Shown piece by piece: positions 28,008 to 37,487 of a stretch of 64,000 nucleotides of DNA. The notes beneath the pieces were generated by a model. That model saw only the letters and a program-made list of their open reading frames with translations, was not told where the DNA came from and ran no database searches. Each line of letters opens with the position of its first letter. Within the stretch, counting starts at the first letter, position 1. A program made the translations under genes and the position numbers. The stretch comes from Bacteroidota bacterium (GTDB taxonomy: Bacteria; Bacteroidota; Ignavibacteria; Ignavibacteriales; Melioribacteraceae), in the NCBI GenBank assembly GCA_018818065.1, contig JAHISV010000005.1, positions 168,527 through 232,526 on the forward strand, given 5' to 3'.

Positions 28008-28027
28008 GGGGAATATTGCTATTCCCC
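28008..28027 (-). terminator. Hairpin after the beta-barrel gene
   Basis: GGGGAAT (28008-28014) and ATTCCCC (28021-28027) form a 7-base stem with a 6-base loop, just past the stop of the minus-strand gene at 28037. There is no proper T-tract, so termination is likely but not certain. Confidence 0.5.
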
Positions 28028-28036
28028 CTGAAAAGA

Positions 28037-28618
28037 CTAATTTAGGTTGAATTTCAATCCAATTCCGCCATTAACAGGAATGGGAGTGCCATCACCGAAA
28101 ATAACATCTACACGAAACTCAATAGGTATTTCAAATGTTTTTGATACGACAATATTATAACCAAGTGCGGCAGGTATGCCGATTGTAGTTCCGGATTCAT
28201 TAGAGAAAATATGTGCTGAAGCTCCTGTTAAAAAGTAGAATTGCTTGTTAAAGTTGAATTTAATGATTCCGCCTACCTGGTAAGTCCATATTTCGCCCCA
28301 GTACCAGTAAGGACTCCTATTGGGATCAGAGTCTTTTTCTTCCCACCAGTAAAGACGATTTGCTCCGGCTTCAATTCCATAGGAAATATTTTGACTGTTG
28401 TTGAATATTAACTGTCCCACCAAATGAATATTATAATTATTCCAATCACTTAAACCATCGCCTGAAGCATCAACTTCCGGAATATCCATTGCTGTAGGAA
28501 CATCAACCACTGTGTAGCCAAAACTCCCCATAAACACAAATGCCATATCGCTTTTGTTTTGGGAATAAATTCCGGTGGTAAGAAGAATGGCTGTTGCTAG
28601 TAGAAATACTTTTTTCAT
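28037..28618 (-). CDS. Predicted outer membrane beta-barrel protein
   Basis: 193 residues with a signal peptide (MKKVFLLATAILLTTGIYSQ). The mature part has alternating hydrophobic strands and many aromatics, ending IGLKFNLN, consistent with a small eight-stranded barrel. It has no recognised specific family. The gene stands alone, with AGGAG near its start. The outer membrane location is inferred from signal peptide and strand pattern. Confidence 0.7.
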   Translation of the reverse strand: MKKVFLLATAILLTTGIYSQNKSDMAFVFMGSFGYTVVDVPTAMDIPEVDASGDGLSDWNNYNIHLVGQLIFNNSQNISYGIEAGANRLYWWEEKDSDPNRSPYWYWGEIWTYQVGGIIKFNFNKQFYFLTGASAHIFSNESGTTIGIPAALGYNIVVSKTFEIPIEFRVDVIFGDGTPIPVNGGIGLKFNLN

Positions 28619-28718
28619 TCTTACTCCTTTTTATTGTGAGATCTATTTTATTAAGAAAAACTCTCTCAAAAAAAACAGGAAGGTTAAGAAGGAATACTAA
28701 ATCCAGTATCAAAAAAAA

Positions 28719-30056
28719 TTAGTTCTTAGGAGAAACAGAAGAATTAAATCTGTAATTATACTCAGTAACTGCTTTAGGATAATTTTCCCTCTCCCAATAG
28801 TGTTTTTTACTTCTTCTATACATTATTTCGTTGTCGCTCAAATTGTAATAGTTATAAAGCACTCTTCCTGCAACATCAGGTATGGGGTCGTCCCAGGTAA
28901 CGTCAAGGTGATACCACGCGCCATCGATGAAAACGAGATTCCAGGTGTGTTTCATTTCAGGACTGTCAATTATCAGGGATTTAATGCCAGTCTTTTCCAA
29001 TAGTTTATACGCCAGAAGCGTGTAACCATGACAAACAGCCTTATTGTTAGTGAGAGCATCGTATGCGCTGCCGTACTGCTGGGAATCATCATAAGCTATA
29101 TTCAAAACAAGGTAATCATGAATCGCTCGTTCTTTTTCGTGAATATTCATTCCGGGTTTAATAATGATCTTGAGAATTAAATCAGTTTGTTGATTGATAT
29201 ATTGCTCCTGCTCGTAATTTGCATAGTACTTAATATCATACCGAATCAATTTGGATTTATTAAATGCAGTGTTTTGGTAGGTCATTGAACGAATACTATT
29301 TTTGAGGTATTCATCTTTTGCCCCTGCAAGGTTAATGGATTTCATGGGATCCACCATTTCATTACTCACATTACCCAGAAAATGAACTACAAAATTCATA
29401 TCTCTTACAGCCAGGTGCATAGAAACTATTGAATCCAGCTCACTTTGATTAAACGCGTAGATCTTTTCCTTGTTAGCAGAAAAATATCCAACACTAAACT
29501 CAAAATTAACATAAGTTTCAAAAGAAGTAATATCGCAGCCGAAGGAAGAAACTAAAATCTGTCTGGTTACATTTTCAGCCAACTTGTTACCTGCGTAAAA
29601 CATTTCCGTTGCCAGCGATTGATCATTGCCCCTTGAAGTTATTCTAATTCCTGCAGAAAAAATAGCAGTTTGCTTCTGGAGTTTTTGGGAAATAAACTCA
29701 GCCAGTTCTTTTTTTGTATTGAAAACATTTTGTGCAGTTTCAAGGTAGCTAACCTTAAAGTCCACTTTGGCCCTGTTTGATGAATATTGCACCGAATATT
29801 CCATGGATGCTAAAAACACACCTCTCAACTCCGCCGTTTGCAGCACACTGTTAACGGTATTGTCAAGATCTTTTACAAATGTTTTTGCCTCATCGAAATA
29901 CCTTACTGAAAATTCTGTATGATAATTGATGAAATGATTAAGTAAATCGTCTTTAAAATCATTGTATTGTGCAAAGCATTGGCATGCCAGCAAGGAAATT
30001 GCAATAGCTGCAAACCGAAAATTTCTGTGTCTGTTATGTTGTTTAAATTGATTCAT
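28719..30056 (-). CDS. Exported protein with C-terminal transglutaminase-like domain
   Basis: 445 residues. The N-terminus has a signal peptide (FAAIAISLLACQCFAQ). The first 300 residues are not recognised. The C-terminal part is a transglutaminase/protease-like core: NNKAVCHGY with Cys342 as nucleophile, MKHTWNL with the histidine, and YHLDVTWDDP with the aspartate. In bacteria such domains often act as cysteine proteases or amidases at the envelope rather than cross-linkers. It lies 80 bases after the kinase-fold gene. Confidence 0.8.
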   Translation of the reverse strand: MNQFKQHNRHRNFRFAAIAISLLACQCFAQYNDFKDDLLNHFINYHTEFSVRYFDEAKTFVKDLDNTVNSVLQTAELRGVFLASMEYSVQYSSNRAKVDFKVSYLETAQNVFNTKKELAEFISQKLQKQTAIFSAGIRITSRGNDQSLATEMFYAGNKLAENVTRQILVSSFGCDITSFETYVNFEFSVGYFSANKEKIYAFNQSELDSIVSMHLAVRDMNFVVHFLGNVSNEMVDPMKSINLAGAKDEYLKNSIRSMTYQNTAFNKSKLIRYDIKYYANYEQEQYINQQTDLILKIIIKPGMNIHEKERAIHDYLVLNIAYDDSQQYGSAYDALTNNKAVCHGYTLLAYKLLEKTGIKSLIIDSPEMKHTWNLVFIDGAWYHLDVTWDDPIPDVAGRVLYNYYNLSDNEIMYRRSKKHYWERENYPKAVTEYNYRFNSSVSPKN

Positions 30057-30136
30057 TAATGCTATGTGTTTTTGATAAATTCATGACTGAAGGGAAATGA
30101 TGAAAACAGAAGTCGAAGTCACAAACCAGTATAACC

Positions 30137-30784
30137 TCAGAGATACTTTTGTATCCACGTATTAACTATTTCTCTGAAGGGTTCTTTGTGTGGTTGACCT
30201 TTGTCAACATCCACATTAATTGCTGTTGCATCTCCTTCTTTCATAAATTTTGTAAAACCTTCCCGGTTAGCCCAATAATATATTCCCCAATTTAAAAAAC
30301 TCCATTCGGGGTCATAATTATTCACCTCGTAGTCAATATAGTAAAGCCTGTCATTATCAATTACGAAATTAGAAGGGAAGTAATCAATATTGATTTTATG
30401 AGATTCCAGTTTTTTAGAGATCTCAAATAACTGCTTAATAATAATTTCATTTTCACTATCCTGGATAATCCAATCCGAACCTGTTTTGCCATGAACGTAA
30501 TTTTTTATTAAATAGTTTTCTTCAATATTTGAGTAAAGTAGCTCCGGAACAGGGGCACCCAACCGCTCTAAGAGTTCATAGGCGTTTGTTTCAAGAATAA
30601 CCTTGTTCTTGTTAAAAGAGTAGTATGGAGCTGATTCGTTGTGCATAACTTTTAGAACCACTTCCTTATTGTTATGAATCGCCTTAAATGAGAACCCGGA
30701 TTTCCCTTTTCCCAATTCGCTAACGATCTCAATTTCTCCAAGACCGGTCTCTACTTTTTCGCCATTGATGAAACTTTGTCTCAA
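30137..30784 (-). CDS. Small protein kinase-like protein
   Basis: A 215-residue protein with a minimal eukaryotic-type kinase fold. A glycine-rich loop ELGKGKSGFSFKA is followed by ATP-binding Lys45 in VVLKVMH and Glu65 as helix-C partner. A catalytic loop gives Asp134 and Asn139 (NIDYFPSN), and Asp151 is in YYIDYE in place of DFG. The spacing of these residues matches active kinases such as Bud32 or RIO types, although the HRD histidine is missing. It could phosphorylate a small molecule or a protein. No membrane segment is present. Confidence 0.75.
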   Translation of the reverse strand: MRQSFINGEKVETGLGEIEIVSELGKGKSGFSFKAIHNNKEVVLKVMHNESAPYYSFNKNKVILETNAYELLERLGAPVPELLYSNIEENYLIKNYVHGKTGSDWIIQDSENEIIIKQLFEISKKLESHKINIDYFPSNFVIDNDRLYYIDYEVNNYDPEWSFLNWGIYYWANREGFTKFMKEGDATAINVDVDKGQPHKEPFREIVNTWIQKYL

Positions 30785-30799
30785 ACTTTCTCCAGATAT

Positions 30800-30837
30800 A
30801 AAAAAGGATCATTTGCAATGATTCTGCAACTGATCCT
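30800..30837 (-). terminator. Intrinsic terminator of the C69 dipeptidase gene
   Basis: On the minus strand a 13-base stem with one mismatch (arms 30825-30837 and 30805-30817), a 7-base loop and then a run of six U. It lies 37 bases past the dipeptidase stop and separates it from the kinase-fold gene. Confidence 0.9.
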
Positions 30838-30873
30838 GAATTTACAAAAAATAAATCTTATTTGGCTGCAATT

Positions 30874-32691
30874 TTAATTAGCAAATTGTGTCTTATGAAG
30901 TTCTTCCATTGAAGCCAGCATTTTTTCAATTTTTGCCAGTTGTTCTTTTGGGTAAGAATCCTCCGCCTTCAACTCAAGTGCTTTTTCATAATGTTCTTTA
31001 GCGTTTTTGTATTCCATCTTGCTCAAACAAGAATCGCCCTTTTTTATTAAATCATTAAAGGATACTTCTGTGTCAGTATTAAGTTCTTTAAAGGAGATGT
31101 CATATGTAGTTTGCTCAACCATATGTTTGCGGAATTCCAGAGGATAACCAACGCGTTTGGGCTTTGCATACTCATCTTTAACCACGCCGTCAATATATTT
31201 CATCATCATGAAACCAAAGAAATCCTTCCAGGTATTATAGGTGTTATTGCCAGCCTCGATGGAATATTTGGTTAAATAATCAACAGCTTCCCCCTTTGAT
31301 TTTTTTAGTAAAGAAAGAGCCGTTTCTTCAATAGTCTTTAGCTGCTGCAAATAACCACCCTCAATTTCATTCTGCTTTCTTTGAAGGTCATCGATTGCAA
31401 GTGAATACCGCGGATAGATAAAATTGGAGACAGAATTAAACACCCAGAAAGCCGATTCCCATGTAAACTTGCCCAGGGATCCAAGACCTCTTCGATAATT
31501 TTGTGGTATTTCTGTCATGGAACAATACATTGGGGTGTAAACGGTCATGTATGTATCATCCATGCCAAACCAAATTATACCTCCAACTTCATCGGGCAAT
31601 TGTGATCTTAACTGAGAGACGAATGAGAAACCTGTTTGATAAGTAGAAATCGGGCGCTCACTAAAATATTTTTCATCACCACCAATATCCCAGGTTAGGG
31701 GGCTGCATCTGTAAGGTGATCCGTAAGGACCGGCGGCAGCGCCTTTTGTCATGTCCATTTCAGTCCCCTCAAAATGGTCGCGCATTAGATGCATAACATC
31801 CTGAACTGACAACTTTTCATCTGGTTTAATCCACAATGGCATCCTTTCTAATGAGTTTCCGCGAATGTATTCGAGGTATTTGTCCATGTCTTTATTTACA
31901 CGACGAAATAGTGACCATACGCGCGCGTCACAATACCGTACATTTCCAAAGTCGAGAGGGTTATATGCCTGAGCAAAATCGAAATCATCATCGCTGCCTG
32001 AGTAATATCCTTTCTCGCGGGCGAATGAAATTACATCTTCACTATAAAGACAATTTTCAGGATCATTTTTAGGGAAAGTCTGGATTCGTGCATAGTTAGC
32101 ATGACCGGAAACGTATCCGTCAGGAATACGTCTGGCAACCCAAACTGCGCCTTTTATATCCGGACCTTTGCCAATCAATTCTAAGATCCAGGCTTCGTTC
32201 TTATCGGCAATTGAAAACGATTCTCCTGAACTGTAATAGCCGTGTTCTGCAACAAGGCCAGTCATTATTTTTATGGCATCTTTGGCAGATCTCGCTCTTT
32301 GCAGGGCGATATAGATAAGACTGCCATAGTCCATGATTGCGTCTTCGTTTATTAACTCTTCACGTCCAACAAATGTTGTTTCTCCAATTGAAACCTGATT
32401 TTCATTTATGTTGCCAACTACATTATAAGTTACTTCAGCCTCAGGTATTTTACCTAAGAGTTTGCCTGTGTCCCACTCGTAGATTTCAAGCATTGTCCCT
32501 TTTGGATAAACCGCGGCTTTCCAATGATAAAGTTCGCCATACATTTGATAGGAGTCAGCAGAGTAGGTTATCATTACAGAACCATCCTTACTGGCGCCCT
32601 TTGTTACAATAAAATTTGTGCAGGCGTTGTTGATGTTATTTAGCATTAAGCCAACGAACAAGAGTACTACAATCCAGAATTTACGTATCAT
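30874..32691 (-). CDS. C69-family dipeptidase, exported
   Basis: 605 residues. A signal peptide (about 1-23) ends at NNA, leaving Cys24 (CTNFIV) as the N-terminal nucleophile, as in Ntn-hydrolase dipeptidases of family C69/U34. Conserved segments are MITYSADSY, IGETTFVGRE, NEAWILELIGKG and the later PYGSPYRCSPL. The last 60 residues (ALELKAEDSYPKEQLAKIEKM) look like a TPR-type helical tail not required in the family. The enzyme probably degrades dipeptides in the periplasm. A strong terminator follows. Confidence 0.9.
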   Translation of the reverse strand: MIRKFWIVVLLFVGLMLNNINNACTNFIVTKGASKDGSVMITYSADSYQMYGELYHWKAAVYPKGTMLEIYEWDTGKLLGKIPEAEVTYNVVGNINENQVSIGETTFVGREELINEDAIMDYGSLIYIALQRARSAKDAIKIMTGLVAEHGYYSSGESFSIADKNEAWILELIGKGPDIKGAVWVARRIPDGYVSGHANYARIQTFPKNDPENCLYSEDVISFAREKGYYSGSDDDFDFAQAYNPLDFGNVRYCDARVWSLFRRVNKDMDKYLEYIRGNSLERMPLWIKPDEKLSVQDVMHLMRDHFEGTEMDMTKGAAAGPYGSPYRCSPLTWDIGGDEKYFSERPISTYQTGFSFVSQLRSQLPDEVGGIIWFGMDDTYMTVYTPMYCSMTEIPQNYRRGLGSLGKFTWESAFWVFNSVSNFIYPRYSLAIDDLQRKQNEIEGGYLQQLKTIEETALSLLKKSKGEAVDYLTKYSIEAGNNTYNTWKDFFGFMMMKYIDGVVKDEYAKPKRVGYPLEFRKHMVEQTTYDISFKELNTDTEVSFNDLIKKGDSCLSKMEYKNAKEHYEKALELKAEDSYPKEQLAKIEKMLASMEELHKTQFAN

Positions 32692-33113
32692 ATTTCTTCC
32701 TTATTTTTATTTCCCCGATAAACAGTTACTTAAATTATGAAAAGGAGCTCTCTCAAACAAGCCGCAACTGCCTCTGAATATGGATGTAAATGTTGCAACA
32801 GCCAATTGATACTAAATAAGTATTACGTTAACAGGGTAAAAAAAAATATGGATTAACACAATTCCAAATGCTACGTGATTATTCCGGATCCTCTTGTCCA
32901 TCCGAATTTTCTCAAAAGAATGATTTATGTGTTTTGAAATTTCGGTATTGTTTTGTAATTTCTTTCAATCCAAGTCCTCTGTTTTCCCCACTCTTCTACT
33001 CTGAATTTTGTGAGAAATATTCACATAAATTCTCTTGTTTAGTATAAACTACTAAGCAATGAGTTTGCATTCTAAAAGGAGTTGCCGATTTATTAATTTC
33101 GGGGAGAATTATT
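32692..33113. other. Intergenic region between divergent secreted-protein genes
   Basis: About 420 AT-rich bases holding the divergent promoters of the C69 dipeptidase and the RTX-like protein. A 39-codon frame at 32738 has no ribosome binding site and was not accepted. No clear hairpin or operator was recognised. Confidence 0.45.
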
Positions 33114-35987
33114 ATGCTCGATGTGCTAATCAAATTAAAACAATTACTAAAACCACTTTTGATTTTTATCCTGGCTCTCTTTTTCTCAAGTTCATTATAT
33201 GCCTTTTCATATACCTGGGACTCAATAACAGGAAAATTAACTGTAACGGCAGGCCCTGCTGGTGAGTCAATTGTTATATGTTTATGTGAATATGGAATGG
33301 TCACCATTAATGGTGAGTGGCCAAGAGATAGTTATAATGGCTACATTCCGGCAGTTGATGTAAAGTATTTAGAAGTAAATGGTGGGAATGGTAATGATAT
33401 TATTAATTTAGAATGTATTACTCCAACATCTTATCCTAACCTGGCAAAGGTTGGATCCGAATTTCACATCAACGTTTCATCAGGTGGTGGTGATAACGAA
33501 ATTAAAGGAAGCCAACACGGGGACTTCATTATTTGTAACAGTAAGACCACTGCATGGGGGTATAGTGGAGATGATACAATACAAGGAGAACTGGAAGATG
33601 ATATTGAAATACATGGTGGGGATGGAAATGATATTTTATCGTGTGCTGGAGGGTACTGTAAATTATATGGAGATGAGGGAAATGATAATTTGAGGTTACA
33701 CGGTGAAGCGTGTAAAAGTATTGCTGAAGGTGGAAATGGTGATGATACCTTAATTAGTGAGTGTGCTTTGACTGAATTATGGGGTGGCAATGGAAACGAT
33801 GATATCTATTTTAATGATGTTCAGGTAGAAGTCTATGGTGGCGGAGGGGATGACAATTATTATGGTACTTCCGTATTTGGGGGAAGCACTCTAAATAAAA
33901 TTCATGATCAAGAACCAGTCCTTATTCAAGACACTGATGGAAACGACACTATAAACTTCTCAAATATTGAGGAAGGAATATCTATTGACCTAGATTTACA
34001 AAATAGTACTCAAAGTTTATGTATAGAAGGTTTTCAAATTATTCTTGATGGAATATTTGAAAACATTATTGGAAGTGCTTATGATGATATTATTTACATG
34101 GATCCGTTTGCGAGCATTTCTAGAATAATTAACGGTGGCGCGAGCGAGAATGGTAACATTCTGAATTTTGACGCAAAAGGAGCAAATGTTACTGATGATG
34201 GATCTACATTAACCGTTGAAGGGTTTGAGCCAGTGACATACCAGAATATTGAAAAAGTTAATATTACCAATGCAGCTAATATTGCTCAGACAGTTACCGT
34301 AACATTCCCAAATGGCGAAGAATATTTTAGAGCGGGTGAAGATATACAGATACTGTGGGAAAGTCAAAATATAGGCAATCTAAAGATTGAGTATACAACA
34401 GACGGAACAAATTATACAACAATTAATGCAAGTCTCGATGCAACCTTAGGGGTTCTCGACTGGATTGTTCCGGATACTCAGTCAAAAACCTGTATGATTA
34501 GAATTAGCGATGCGGACGACAGTGTACCAGTGGATATAAGCGATAATAATTTCGAGATAGGTCCTGAACTAAATGCTGAAGACTGTTCTTATGTATGGAA
34601 TCCTCTGCAGGGAATATTGGATATAAAAATAAATAATCCCAATGGGTTCACAATCGAAATGGAAACCGATGCATTGGGTAATTTTCTTATCAACAACAGT
34701 GGATTTGCACATACCGGAGGAGTACCAATTTCTGGGTCAGCGATTATCATTTGTAATGTTGAAGGGGGACCTGGGGATGACACGATTATAGCGGATTTTG
34801 CCCTGCCATATATATGCTGTTCGGACTGCCCACCGATAACCATTTCATCTGGAGCAGGTAATGATATAGTTCAAGGGAGTAAGAATTGCAACCAGATTAA
34901 TGGAGGAGATGGAAATGATCGTCTGAGAGCAGGTACCCTGAGTGATCAATTAAACGGGGGCTCAGGAGATGATACATTCATAATACCGCAAGTTAATAAT
35001 GGCGCAATTAACAAATCAGCTTCCATAGATAATGAATTCACTTTAGTCATTTCAGATGATTCCGGTACAGACGTACTTGATTTTTCTGAAGCACCATTTG
35101 GAGTTACCATTGATTTGGATTTAGAGGACACCGCCCAGGCATTTAATTCAAATGGAGATTTGTTATCATTAACTGGTACGATTGAAGGCTTTGTAGGCTC
35201 AGATTTTGATGATAATATATTCGTAAATCCCTTACAGTCTGTTCAAAGAACAATTGATGGAGGTGGGCAAACAACTGAAGATTTGTTGAGCTTTAATGGG
35301 CAAGGACTACTTGTTAATGATGACGGGTTGAGTTTAAGTGTGGATGGCTACCTACAGGTAAACTATCAGAACATTGAAAAAGTAAATGTCTCAAATGCGC
35401 CAAACTATCTTCCGTTAATAACGGTAACAAGTCCTGATGGAGGAGAAATATGTTCTATTCAATGCACCCACGAGATAACTTGGATAACTTCAGGTATAGT
35501 CGGTGAGGTTAAAATAGAATGTTCAAATAACAACGGGACAGAATGGGAAGTAATTGTCAGCAGTACAGCGAACAATGGACGATATTCTTGGCTGGTCCCA
35601 AATATAATTTCCAGCCAATGCCTTATTCGCATTAGTGAGGCAAGTGACGGGGATCCTTCGGATGTAAGCAACGGAGTATTTACTATAGCCAACCCTACTG
35701 ATTTGGAAACCGAGAATATTCCGAGTGATTACATATTACATCAAAATTATCCTAATCCATTCAATCCTGAAACTGAAATTTTATACCAGATACCAATTAG
35801 TGGAAAGGTAGTATTAAAAGTATACGATTTACTCGGTAATGAACTGGATATGATTGTAAATGAATATAAAACTACAGGGTTGCATTCCGTGAAATTTGAT
35901 GCAGGAAATCTTCCCAGCGGCACATATTTTTACCGTATTCAGGTGAATGACTATGTCCAGACTAATAAGATGCAATTGTTGAAATAG
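33114..35987 (+). CDS. Secreted RTX-like repeat protein with type IX secretion tail
   Basis: 957 residues. The signal peptide is long (about 1-29, hydrophobic LLIFILALFFSSSLYAF). Two related halves follow, each with glycine-aspartate repeats of RTX type (GGDGNDIL, GGNGDDTL, GSGDDTF). Each half continues with an IDLDL strand, a GSxxDD segment and a YQNIEKVN motif, then an Ig-like domain starting TVTFPNGEE or TVTSPDGGE. The C-terminus is a type IX sorting domain (NYPNPFNPETEI and FDAGNLPSGTYFYRIQ). The repeats suggest calcium binding. Export through the type IX pathway to the cell surface is inferred from the tail. GGGGAG precedes the ATG. Function may be adhesion or matrix. Confidence 0.88.
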   Translation: MLDVLIKLKQLLKPLLIFILALFFSSSLYAFSYTWDSITGKLTVTAGPAGESIVICLCEYGMVTINGEWPRDSYNGYIPAVDVKYLEVNGGNGNDIINLECITPTSYPNLAKVGSEFHINVSSGGGDNEIKGSQHGDFIICNSKTTAWGYSGDDTIQGELEDDIEIHGGDGNDILSCAGGYCKLYGDEGNDNLRLHGEACKSIAEGGNGDDTLISECALTELWGGNGNDDIYFNDVQVEVYGGGGDDNYYGTSVFGGSTLNKIHDQEPVLIQDTDGNDTINFSNIEEGISIDLDLQNSTQSLCIEGFQIILDGIFENIIGSAYDDIIYMDPFASISRIINGGASENGNILNFDAKGANVTDDGSTLTVEGFEPVTYQNIEKVNITNAANIAQTVTVTFPNGEEYFRAGEDIQILWESQNIGNLKIEYTTDGTNYTTINASLDATLGVLDWIVPDTQSKTCMIRISDADDSVPVDISDNNFEIGPELNAEDCSYVWNPLQGILDIKINNPNGFTIEMETDALGNFLINNSGFAHTGGVPISGSAIIICNVEGGPGDDTIIADFALPYICCSDCPPITISSGAGNDIVQGSKNCNQINGGDGNDRLRAGTLSDQLNGGSGDDTFIIPQVNNGAINKSASIDNEFTLVISDDSGTDVLDFSEAPFGVTIDLDLEDTAQAFNSNGDLLSLTGTIEGFVGSDFDDNIFVNPLQSVQRTIDGGGQTTEDLLSFNGQGLLVNDDGLSLSVDGYLQVNYQNIEKVNVSNAPNYLPLITVTSPDGGEICSIQCTHEITWITSGIVGEVKIECSNNNGTEWEVIVSSTANNGRYSWLVPNIISSQCLIRISEASDGDPSDVSNGVFTIANPTDLETENIPSDYILHQNYPNPFNPETEILYQIPISGKVVLKVYDLLGNELDMIVNEYKTTGLHSVKFDAGNLPSGTYFYRIQVNDYVQTNKMQLLK

Positions 35988-36086
35988 TATTCTAATACTA
36001 AATTAGTATTTATTTGAAAAGAATTTGAGCAGGATCCCAATATTATTATATTAAAATAAATTTATTGTAAAAATGTTGGGGAGAAT

Positions 36087-36392
36087 ATGTATTGCATTTT
36101 ATTTTACGAATTTGTTGATGGTTACCTTGAAAAAAGAATACCATACCGGCAGGAACATCTTAACCTTGTACATGAGTATATCGAACGAGATCTGTTAAGG
36201 CTGGGAGGTGCATTTGCAAATCCCGCTGACAGCGCAGCCTTAGTCTTTTTTGCGGAGGACATGAGTGTAGTCGAATCCTTTGTTAAGGTTGACCCTTATT
36301 ACACAAACGCCCTTGTGAAAAAATATACGATACGAGAATGGACTGTTGTTGTAGGTAAAGATATGATCGGGGATCAGTTAACAAAAGTCTGA
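36087..36392 (+). CDS. YciI-like protein
   Basis: A 101-residue single-domain protein of the YCII-related (dimeric alpha/beta barrel) type. Recognisable parts are the RIPYRQEHLNLVHEYI start with its conserved His, GGAFANPADSAALVF, and the MSVVESFVKVDPYYTNALV helix. Members are small enzymes or accessory domains without a single known reaction. It has its own good ribosome binding site (TGGGGAGAAT). It is convergent with the LEA lipoprotein. Confidence 0.85.
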   Translation: MYCILFYEFVDGYLEKRIPYRQEHLNLVHEYIERDLLRLGGAFANPADSAALVFFAEDMSVVESFVKVDPYYTNALVKKYTIREWTVVVGKDMIGDQLTKV

Positions 36393-36397
36393 TCCCC
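36369..36397. terminator. Terminator hairpin overlapping the YciI-like stop
   Basis: GGGGATCAG (36369-36377) pairs with CTGATCCCC (36389-36397) around an 11-base loop; the TGA stop (36390-36392) lies in the right arm. AT-rich sequence follows rather than a clean T-run. It probably serves the YciI-like gene. Confidence 0.6.
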
Positions 36398-36411
36398 ACA
36401 ATAAGATTTTA

Positions 36412-37269
36412 TTACCTGGATAAATTAATTTCTCCGTTCTTCACGATATTTACCACTTCATTTTTCAGATATGGCAGTGAAGTTTCCAGGTTAAAATTAC
36501 CAACAAGATTATAATCCAGTTTGGCATTTCCTGTTAGGAGCTGATAAACGGACTGGCCAACCTGTAAGAAATTTAACTTTATAGGGATCTCAATCTCTGA
36601 CTGACCATGGCTGTTTAGCTTAATTTTTTGGTTCGAATTGGATTGAACCCATTCCTTACCAGCAATTTTTAATATGTAGTCAAACCCATTAATTCCTACA
36701 CTAAAGGCATTTGGATTATCACATTTTACTCTCAGCAAGACTTCTGCACCCAGCAGATTGAGATTGTTAAGCTTTAGCTCACCAATGGAGATGGATGGAA
36801 CCTTAATGATTGGCAAATTACCGGCTGTTGCATAAGGAACTCTAACGTTGCCCAGAACGGGAAGATCAAATATAAAATCTCCGCTTAGTTTATAATCAAC
36901 ACTATCTTTGCTCTTTAATACCTTGTACATCCCTACCAACTCAGTAAAATTAAGTTTCACAGGAATTTGCATGGTGCTTTGACCTCTGGAGGCAATACTT
37001 AAACCTTTATCCTGATTCCCGGCAACAAAGGAGTTGTTGCTTATCTCCACGTCATAATTAAAACCAGCAAGGTCAATACCGATGGCGTTCGGATTATCAA
37101 TTGAAAAGTTGAAAAGCAGATTGACGTCTTCAAAGGAAAGGTTATCAATTTTCATGCTTTGGAATTTTACAATAGGCTCACTTATGCCTGCTGTTTTCAT
37201 TATTTCCTGAACTGAACAGGATATTAACAAGAGAGTTAATGTTGAAAACAATAAAAATTTTATTTTCAT
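36412..37269 (-). CDS. LEA type 2 (WHy-domain) lipoprotein
   Basis: 285 residues with a lipoprotein signal (LLLISCSV, lipid-modified Cys18). The mature protein holds two copies of a LEA14/WHy-type beta-sandwich. Each copy carries a FSIDNPNAIGIDLAGF or VKCDNPNAFSVGINGF motif followed by a QSTMQIPVKLNF or QSEIEIPIKLNF strand. The duplication is clear by eye. Such proteins are thought to protect or stabilise envelope structures; the function here is unknown. Confidence 0.88.
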   Translation of the reverse strand: MKIKFLLFSTLTLLLISCSVQEIMKTAGISEPIVKFQSMKIDNLSFEDVNLLFNFSIDNPNAIGIDLAGFNYDVEISNNSFVAGNQDKGLSIASRGQSTMQIPVKLNFTELVGMYKVLKSKDSVDYKLSGDFIFDLPVLGNVRVPYATAGNLPIIKVPSISIGELKLNNLNLLGAEVLLRVKCDNPNAFSVGINGFDYILKIAGKEWVQSNSNQKIKLNSHGQSEIEIPIKLNFLQVGQSVYQLLTGNAKLDYNLVGNFNLETSLPYLKNEVVNIVKNGEINLSR

Positions 37270-37404
37270 GTTTTTTTCCTTTGGATGAGCTTCGATTTTA
37301 CAATTAGGATTACTAATACAATCAAAAAACTACGTATTTAGTTTCAAAGGCCAAGTGATTTGTAATACTTCTAAAGAAGAAGTTGGGTGTTCAGAGCAAT
37401 ATAT

Positions 37405-37430
37405 AAAAAAGACCCCTTGGGGAGGGGTCT
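37405..37430 (-). terminator. Orphan minus-strand intrinsic terminator
   Basis: AGACCCC pairs with GGGGTCT around a 7-base loop (37410-37430). On the minus strand this is followed by six U. No known minus-strand gene ends here: the next minus-strand gene start (LEA lipoprotein) lies downstream, and the next gene up is aconitase on the plus strand. Confidence 0.75.
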
Positions 37431-37473
37431 AAGAATATAAGGAGTTCGTGTTGTGTTTGGAGTTTTCCCTTTC

Positions 37474-37487
37474 AATATTCGAATATT
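37474..37487. promoter_or_regulatory. 14-base palindrome upstream of aconitase
   Basis: AATATTCGAATATT is a perfect palindrome 182 bases before the aconitase ATG. It could be an operator for a dimeric regulator. It is AT-rich, so chance is possible. Confidence 0.35.

Noticed and set aside
32738..32857. 39-codon frame starting MKRSSLKQ with two close cysteines
   Set aside because: No ribosome binding site and no second line of support.
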